In this document: positions 29,377 to 34,479 of the stretch, piece by piece
Position numbering within the stretch: the first letter of the stretch is position 1
Layout: each line of letters starts with the position of its first letter
NCBI GenBank assembly: GCA_030998015.1
Contig: JARWMV010000149.1
Coordinates: 1 to 34,479, forward strand
Source: Ceratorhiza oryzae-sativae
Lineage: Eukaryota > Basidiomycota > Agaricomycetes > Cantharellales > Ceratobasidiaceae
Direction of reading: 5' to 3'
Length of the DNA: 34,479 nucleotides
Program-made: the position numbers and the translations under genes
The notes under the pieces: generated by a model
Told to the model about the DNA's origin: nothing
The model's database searches: none
Seen by the model: only the letters and a program-made list of their open reading frames with translations

Positions 29377-30158
29377 AGGCAGTGAATAGGTACTAAAATA
29401 TCTACTTTCATACACTTTACCAGTTCGTTTATCCGGAGAGGAATTAGGGGATTTAGGGGCACTTGGGCAATAATAGCTAAATAACTCATATAAATGCATA
29501 AGATAATCCTTATGAACAATTCCTTGTTTAAACATTAATCTTACATTTCTAGGTTGTCTATCAATGTGCAGGTCGCCTAGTATCAAACCCACAAGGATTT
29601 GTTTTAGTTCATCTGACAAAGTAAATTTAGATTTTTCCAGAACAGTTAACCGGCCACTGTGATTGTGGCGGGGTTTATCCGCAGGGCAGATAGGGACTGA
29701 AAAAGAAAGAATTAAAAATACCGTGTTGGGTTCTAGCTCCACAAAAAGATGAAACACAAACAGATCAAAAAACACACGTAAAGGATTAAACACGGAAACT
29801 AAGGCAACTAACCAATAAAATATTGTTTCAATGCTTTGACTTATTAAAGTCAAAAGGAATACCCAACTAGGGACACCTATGCCAGATCCAATTGACTGAA
29901 TATAAACAACATTAAATGATAATGCCGCGGCATAAAGTAGTACAAAAGTTCCTATTCCAATTCCTAATAAAGGAGATATTCGAAGAGAAGGTAGCGCAAT
30001 GGCTAATATGTTAATAATGTTACAAGCAAAGAGCATCTCTTTTATTGATTTATTAAAAATCCCGGATCATTATAGTATTCTGCTTCGATAAATCCAGTCA
30101 ACCACCCATTTAGGGTTAAAGCCGTATTGTCCACAGCCAATTTGGGAATATTCATACC

Positions 30159-30533
30159 CTCGAGAATCGATGTAGATTTGCCTTCGCAAATCATTCGATT
30201 CTCGGCGAGGTATTCCGAGGTACCCTGGAACTTTAAGTTCCAGGGTACCTCGGAATCAGACGCCGGCCGCGCTGGGGACGCCCGAAATGCACCTTTACGG
30301 TGGTTTTGGGCCCTAGTGCCCCCCCCAAGTGGGGGGTCAATGGCGCCACAAGTTTTGTGGCGCGCATTGCAATCATTGGGGGTCACCGGCGACGGTACTC
30401 GCCCTGCCTAGGCAACTGCGCTTTAGCGCACGTCTTGGCAGGGGTAAGAATGCAAAGCATTCTCGGCCGCACCGTCTGCCCCCCAATACGCTGGCCTTAC
30501 AGGCTTGGTAACGCATTGGGGGTCTATTGGTAC
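30159..30533. repeat. Hairpin cluster with GGTACC palindrome, CCCCCAAG hairpins and R4
   Basis: GAATCGATGTAGATTTGCC/...AAATCATTCGATTC, GAGGTACCCTGG/CCAGGGTACCTC, CCCCCCCCAAG/...GGGGGGTC and R4 (30401-30447) follow each other, ending in CCCCCAATACGC/GCATTGGGGG at 30476-30530. It is an inverted relative of 8779-8940 and replaces the middle of the outer intron 2 gene. Confidence 0.8.
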
Positions 30534-30861
30534 TTCTTTTGACGATCGTACCTTTGCCTAATAAACTTAACAATTTTTAAGCTAAAGGTCTATCCTTAGA
30601 ATTAAACGTTATACCTATTATAACTCTATTTTCGTTTGTTATAGATAAATAACCATCTCCTTCAAGTAAACCTGCGAGGTAAGAACCCAAATAATCTTCT
30701 ATACTTTTAAAGCATCCCTGATTTACCTCAACTGGGTATTATCTATTGAAGAGTTAGCACAAGTTTTATCGGAGAATGTTAACAAAGTAAATTTTAGCTT
30801 TAACAAGTTTAAATAAAATACCGTTTTAAATGGAACATAAATCTCTCTAAAGAAATAATTT

Positions 30862-30866
30862 GCCAT
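30862..30866 (-). CDS. cox1: cox1 exon 2, 5-nt micro-exon ATGGC (inferred)
   Basis: Exon 1 ends ..GCACCGGAT and exon 3 starts ATTCCCTCG, while Cox1 requires the residues Met-Ala between them. The minus strand has ..AATATAATTG|ATGGC|AAATTATTT at this place, right after a group I 3' end (GACATAGTCTAAACC and a P9-like ACCTTAC/GTAAGG hairpin). It is followed by an endonuclease-bearing intron. Joined, the codons are GAT ATG GCA TTC. Two fungal cox1 insertion sites are known to lie this close together in the sequence. The exon is inferred from splicing logic, and its last base is C rather than the usual T. Confidence 0.68.
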
Positions 30867-31375
30867 CAATTATATTAATAGTAATATTTTTACATATTAC
30901 TCCTTACATCACTGTAAGGTTTAGACTATGTCACATACTAACCAGCATTTTTAGCCCAAGACACGTCAGGGTCTTTAACTATCTTGGTACTGGTAAGCAC
31001 TTGGGAGCTCGTGTCCGGATTATTGTTAGTGCAACTCACCGATTAGTCGTTGAACTTTCCTAAATCTACCTTTTCATTTTGGCAGCGCGCTATGCGGCTG
31101 CTCAGAAAAGATGCACTGATCTAGGCTTAGCTGCAAATTGTCTTTACAGAAAGATATCTTTGCAATTCACCCAATTTGTCTTTAGTACTCACATACTAAG
31201 AGGACTATGGCAATAATTATCTAAGGATTTAACACTTTTAACATGCAAAGCAAGAAAATGTTAGAAGGGGATTAATAACTACAAAATTTAAACGGGTCTA
31301 TATCCCCTGAAGACTAGGAGTGCCGAATAAAAAATTCGGGCGGTTAATAATTTTTAAGATCTTCTAAATGATCCC

Positions 31376-31547
31376 CCGCCGGCGTTAGAGGGAATCCTAA
31401 AGATTCCCTCGTAGAAAATGACGACCGTTCGTCATTTTCAGCCGGCGGCTAAATATCGATATTATGCCGCGCACTAGCAATCGCAAACGGTTGCGATTGC
31501 TCACGTTGGTTGGTGGGACAAGTCCCACCAGCAACTAACGCGCGCGG
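31376..31547 (-). repeat. R1 element (copy 18, inverted)
   Basis: A standard 172-bp copy near the C-terminus of the outer intron 1 gene, between NSKRT and DHLEDL. Confidence 0.93.
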
Positions 31548-31622
31548 AGTCCGTTTACTATTCATGCCGGCTTTGATTGTCTTAATTTTAGTTCGACCTT
31601 CAGATGTTAGATGTTGTTTATC

Positions 31623-31667
31623 CCGCCCTGCCAAGACGTGCGCTAAAGCGCAGTTGCCAGGCAGGGC
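31623..31667 (-). repeat. R4 hairpin, in-frame 45-bp insertion
   Basis: Exactly 45 nt (15 codons, ALPGNCALAHVLAGR) between MII and DKQHLTS of the endonuclease. The frame stays open. Confidence 0.9.
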
Positions 31668-32443
31668 AATAATCATATCATAACATAGTTTCCAATCAAA
31701 ATAATTAAGTCGTTTACTTGAAAACAGTGGGAATTTCCCTAGATATGTAATAATTGTAGAATGTTTAGATGGACTAGTTACTGCAATAACATAATTGCTT
31801 TCACCACTATTTCGTGTTCTATCATTGAGTACTACTTCTAGAGCTTGTGATATAGCTTCAAGTACAGGAAGATATGATTCACCTGTAATAGGATCGGCTT
31901 TTCGTTGCTCAATTCGCATACGTAATTCAGTTCGATCTCGCCCTGATCCGTCTTGATTTTTATCTCGAATACTAATATCAAAGGATCAATCAGCGTCGAT
32001 AAAACCAGCTAACCAAGCATTTTCTAGAATTGGACTAGTATCAACAGAATTAATCATAATAGATTCTCCAGTGTGACTATTAATCCAATTAATAAGATTA
32101 TTAAACTGGTGTAACTTGGGAGTTCGTAAATAGCCATTTATCAAGGAAATAACATTAAGAAGACCTGAAATAGAACTAATTGTTAGCACATAAGCATGAT
32201 TTTCTTTTTTATGGCGAATAGTACCACCCAATATTGTTTTAAGAACCAATACTAAGGGATAATCATATTCAGTAAACGTGATAGCAAAATGGGGATTATA
32301 TTTTTTTCCGCTAGGAGCATGTGTAGTTTTAGGAATCCATATGTGACCGGCACCTTGGAATTTACCCCTTCCACGTTGTGGAGGGGTTTTGTGTTTTTAA
32401 AATAATCCAGTAAACAAAAGTATAAATTGCCTTGGTTCAGAAT

Positions 32444-33206
32444 TTATAAGTGAATTTTATAGAACATAGTAGGCACCATGTGTGGTCGTACAATCGATCG
32501 AAGTTTATCCATAGATTTTTTTTGAAATAAAAATTTGATATTGACCTTCTTTGCTTTGGTGAAGGGTACATTTTAATTCGTACCGTACCATTAATACATT
32601 CATCAACCGTACTACATCTTGAATCGTGTAGGAATCGGTACATAAACGTAAACCACCACTAACCACAAATTTACCATCCCCTTGGATCCAATGTGCTAAT
32701 GCCACTGGATCTAACATGTTGAATATGTCTTGGGGTATAATTTTTACTCCATTTTCAATAAATAATTGATGTATTTTACTAAAACAAGATAAAGACCGAG
32801 TTTGGAACGTTAATGAATAAAGTAATTTACTATTTCTGATTCTAGTTCTAAATGTAGGCAAACCAGCACAATAATGAGATAAAGCCACAAAAACATTCCA
32901 AAAATATTCAAATTTATCTAAAGACTGAGTAAGTCCCAAACGAGCTTGGGTTTTGGTTTCAGCAAAACTGATCCACCCGTCGGATAACAACAAGCCCACG
33001 ACTATTGAAAACTGATAAGGAGCTAATTCATACATTTGAGAATGTAATTTTTTATTACCCCTGCCAAGACGTGCGCTAAAGCGCAGTTGCCCAGGCAGGG
33101 CTCTACCATTTCCTATTCCACTTTCTAAATTCGTCCCCCAAACTACTAACCCTAGCGATTGGTTAGACCCATTATTGGTTTTATTTTTTAAATTATAAAA
33201 TTTCAT
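32444..33206 (-). pseudogene. Inner SDGW-clade LAGLIDADG_2 endonuclease of intron 1, frameshift at an A8 run
   Basis: It starts ATG at 33204-33206. LGLVVWGTNLESGIGNG is followed by an in-frame R4 (33056-33101), then SIVVGLLLSDGWISFAE (first motif), RLGLTQSLDKFEYFWNVFVA, RSLSCFSKIHQLFIENG, the second motif region ALAHWIQGDGKF and SYTIQDVVRLMNVLMVRYEL. At the eight-A run (32517-32524) the frame is lost. With one A fewer it would continue SMDKLRSIVRPHMV and end KIHL at TAA 32444-32446, exactly as in the family. It could be functional if the run is a sequencing error or slippage site. Confidence 0.85.
33056..33101 (-). repeat. R4 hairpin, in frame in the inner intron 1 gene
   Basis: A standard R4 between the codons for GIGNG and KKLHSQ. 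The ORF reads through it (ALPGQLRFSARLGRG). Confidence 0.88.
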
Positions 33207-33713
33207 AAATGTTATATATTATTAATTTGCTCTCTTCTTTTCTTACAGCTGAGCTAAAGACTCGCCCAAGCAGTACCTTGCTTGGGAAGTCGTGCAGAAA
33301 AGTGGTTAGAGATGTCTCTATTTAATTCAACCTCAACCATTGCGTTCATTTCAATTTTTAACGTGATGGTAATTTCGGGCTTGGCGTATATTGACCTTAA
33401 GGTCAATGTACGCCAAGGTAATACTGAGGAATAAACTACGAAATTTGAATTAAACGTTACCCAGACAGAATCAGGATAACATGGAGACGGGAAGGGATAG
33501 CCAGGTTATGTAGAACCAACAATGGACCTGTCTGGGCGCAGACAGCTCCCAAAAATACCGATTCTACAGAATCTAGCTGATTTTGCGTTGCCAATTTTCA
33601 CCCTCCCAAAGACCTGCTAAATAAGCTCTCAATCTTTGAGGAGATTGCACAACACTAAATAATCGTCTAAACGACAACACAGTGTTAAACAGTCTTAGAT
33701 AACTACTAAATTT

Positions 33714-33749
33714 ATCCGGTGCCCCGATTTGTACTGGAACTAAGTAATT
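33714..33749 (-). CDS. cox1: cox1 exon 1 of the window (NYLVPVQIGAPD, 36 nt)
   Basis: A 36-nt exon encoding NYLVPVQIGAPD. It starts AATTAC after ..AAAAAAG| and ends CCGGAT|AAATTT. Upstream exons, including the start codon, are outside the window to the right. Confidence 0.92.
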
Positions 33750-34479
33750 CTTTTTTATTAATTTTAACTAAACTTATTTAAAATTCACCTTATTTGGGGT
33801 AGTTTAATATAAAATCATACATGTTATTTTGAAACAAGATAGGACTATAACTTCAGGTCTTTGACCGCGTTACGGTTAGTCTCTGAGGACCCAAATCCAA
33901 TTTTTCGATAAAATCATAATTTGGTTTCCTGCGGATTTTCCATTGTTATTTTATAATTTTGGCCGTACTTTTGCATATGCTATGTAAAACAAAGACGCCA
34001 TAAAGTAAGCTAAAAGCTGACTTCCATAATAGATTTAGGTTTATAAAATTTATATTCACTCTTGTCAATTTAATAATAATTTATTATTTTATAGGTGACT
34101 TTAGGAATTTTCCGCAAATAGTAACGTAATAAGGTACACCTTCACAGGTATACACGGCAATTAATTAGTACATTATTCTATTTTTTAACCCAGTTTGTAT
34201 GTTTGAAATAAACCACACTAAGGGGATTAAGTTTCATTTTATTTATGACCCGTGCACGCCTGCGAACGCCTTGGCTTGCCAAGGCGGCCCTGGCGTGCGC
34301 GCGGCTCGCCGCGAACGCGGCCTCGTTAACAATGCCCACGGGTCGTTGACCCTCCGCTTTATTACCCCTGCCAAGACGTGCGCTAAAGCGCAGTTCTCTA
34401 GGCAGGGCGGCTGAAATCTTGGGTTACACCTAAGATTTTAGCCGATAGAGCGGGGCATTATTTCTCTAAATAACTGTTT
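33750..34479 (-). mobile_element. Upstream cox1 intron, group I, partial
   Basis: The core AATCCGCAGGAAACC, GTCCTCAGAGACTAACCG and GAAGTTATAGTCCTATC lies at about 33940-33830 and the intron ends in G at 33750. No endonuclease is visible in this part. R2 occupies 34247-34461. The 5' part is beyond the edge. Confidence 0.83.
34247..34461 (+). repeat. R2 composite palindrome with R4 (copy 5)
   Basis: The full plus-strand form, nearly identical to 20986-21202 over its whole length. Confidence 0.9.

Larger units (their letters stand above)
28644..30036 (-). pseudogene. Inner GDLxI-clade endonuclease of intron 2 with Nad2-like leader
   Basis: The N-terminal 110 or so residues are hydrophobic, with LPSLRISPLLGI, LLYAAALSFNVVYIQSIGSG and LISQSIETIFYWLVALV, which resembles the start of NADH dehydrogenase subunit 2. 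Then come RLTVLEKSKFTLSDELK, the motif ILVGLILGDLHIDR, RLMFKQGIVHKDYLMHLYEL and DKRTGKVYESRYFSTYSL. R1 (29205-29376) and R2 (28989-29204) intervene side by side. It resumes at DLFYPKGVKTIPDNIGDLL and the second motif region GLAYWICDDGKK. A 39-bp hairpin (28693-28731) is in frame before the end IVKPHMEPSMLYKIYL. Confidence 0.85.
28484..30077 (-). mobile_element. Nested endonuclease element in the second LAGLIDADG motif of intron 2
   Basis: The outer protein sequence breaks off at FIEAE and resumes at GNFF, so the element is defined by homology at both ends. The 3' end reads TTAAACTTAGTCAAGG ... GATAAATG|CCC, with a P7-like word and terminal G as in a group I intron. The 5' end has only about 40 nt before its own ORF. 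It may be an intron or only an endonuclease cassette. Confidence 0.7.
27831..30740 (-). pseudogene. Outer LAGLIDADG_1 endonuclease of intron 2, in five pieces
   Basis: Piece 1 (about 30534-30740) has motif one, YLAGLLEGDGYLSI, and an in-frame TAA in RPLAxKLLSLLG. Piece 2 (30078-30158) ends in motif two, GWLTGFIEAE. After the nested element, piece 3 (28306-28483) resumes GNFFIGYSERQIICKFNLEQ. R1 intervenes, and piece 4 (27942-28091) gives DYLSKYPLLSSKRMDFKDWE and KNHLTEQGK. R5 intervenes, and piece 5 gives NDKRTSFNWDFLNL with TAG at 27831. Removing the inserts restores a normal two-motif protein except for the TAA, the region lost between pieces 1 and 2, and a few codons. Confidence 0.82.
27197..30861 (-). 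mobile_element. cox1 intron 2, group I with a nested endonuclease element
   Basis: A 3,665-bp intron. The core word TTCAGAGACTTATACGCC lies near 27470, close to the 3' end, and the intron ends in G. The outer LAGLIDADG_1 gene runs along the intron but is opened in its second motif by a 1.59-kb element (28484-30077) carrying a GDLxI gene, and is further broken by R1, R5 and other hairpins. R4 (27545-27589), R5 (27340-27397) and a GCGCTTAGG hairpin (27256-27300) lie in the 3' part. Confidence 0.82.
32351..33599 (-). mobile_element. Nested endonuclease element in the first LAGLIDADG motif of intron 1
   Basis: It is bounded by the break in the outer protein (GLWEGE | GHIW). From its 5' end it contains the block CCCTTCCCGTCTCCATGTTA, CTGATTCTGTCTG and TAGAGACATCTCTAACCAC, as found in introns 4 and 6, then an SDGW-clade gene. 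A CCCCTCC/GGAAGGGG hairpin stands just before the 3' end. I consider it a twintron, but the exact splice sites are ambiguous by a few bases. Confidence 0.75.
30867..33713 (-). mobile_element. cox1 intron 1, group I with a nested endonuclease element
   Basis: A 2,847-bp intron. The core at the 3' side is clear: AATTGGGTGAATTGC, CAATTTGCAGCTAAGCC, GTTCAACGACTAATCGG, CAATAATCCGGACACGAGC and GACATAGTCTAAACC (about 31170-30925). The GCAGCGCGC palindrome at 31082-31101 sits in a peripheral loop of that core. The outer LAGLIDADG_1 gene is opened in its first motif by the element at 32351-33599. Confidence 0.87.
31344..33713 (-). pseudogene. Outer LAGLIDADG_1 endonuclease of intron 1, split in its first motif
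   Basis: The frame runs from exon 1 through SPQRLRAYLAGLWEGE to the break at about 33600. It resumes at 32350 with GHIWIPKTTHAPSGKKYNPH, ITFTEYDYPLVLVLK, then ENAWLAGFIDAD, TGA as Trp, SFDISIR, and FPLFSSKRLNYFDWKLCYDM. An R4 (31623-31667) adds 15 codons without breaking the frame, followed by KQHLTSEGRTKIKTIKAGMN. R1 (31376-31547) splits off the end, DHLEDLKNY, with TAA at 31344. If the nested element is spliced out or ignored, the only breaks are R1 and the motif junction. TGA at 31986-31988 shows code 4. Confidence 0.87.

Noticed and set aside
30860..31063. Plus-strand 67-codon ORF
   Set aside because: It is antisense to the core of cox1 intron 1 and has no recognisable domain.

Overview
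The window looks like part of a fungal mitochondrial genome, very probably from an early-diverging lineage. Splicing ten short minus-strand blocks in silico gives a continuous, highly conserved stretch of cytochrome c oxidase subunit 1 (Cox1). It runs from the NYLVPVQIGAPD segment to the FTIGGLT segment, about 272 residues. At least two intron ORFs need TGA read as Trp (genetic code 4). The exon wording ([16 protein letters not shown]) recalls Mucoromycota or Glomeromycotina more than Dikarya, but I cannot place the organism with confidence.

Layout. From about 4.49 to 33.75 kb the window is one partial cox1 gene on the minus strand. Only 818 nt are exon (36, 5, 105, 142, 181, 112, 46, 59, 45 and about 87 nt). 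They are separated by nine complete introns of 1.3 to 6.7 kb, with a partial intron at each end. Most introns show group I core motifs. The intron at 5954-7235 is a group II intron (GTGCG start, domain V with AGC and a GAAA loop, AC end). The 5' exons lie beyond the right edge. The 3' exons are absent: left of 4.26 kb come a dense hairpin block, a plus-strand LAGLIDADG remnant and tRNA-Gly(UCC) at 82-152.

The introns carry about 19 LAGLIDADG homing-endonuclease genes or remnants in three groups: two-motif LAGLIDADG_1 genes, a LAGLIDADG_2 clade with an SDGW/SDAW motif, and a LAGLIDADG_2 clade with a GDLxI motif whose copies carry a hydrophobic, Nad2-like N-terminal leader. Several are nested. 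In introns 1 and 2 a second endonuclease element sits exactly inside the codons for the LAGLIDADG motif of the resident endonuclease. Only the genes of introns 5 and 9 and the first gene of intron 3 look intact.

A second layer of mobile DNA is GC-rich palindromes. R1 (172 bp, 18 near-identical copies) has broken many endonuclease ORFs. R2 and R3 (about 170-250 bp) share arms but differ in their centres. R4 (about 45 bp) has filled and empty sites. R5 is a CCCCCAAACA-type hairpin with about 20 copies. They repeatedly insert into the loops of other hairpins, giving nested palindromes, and no copy lies in a cox1 exon. The region therefore reads as a stack of parasites: introns in cox1, endonuclease elements in intron endonucleases, and hairpins in all of them and in each other.
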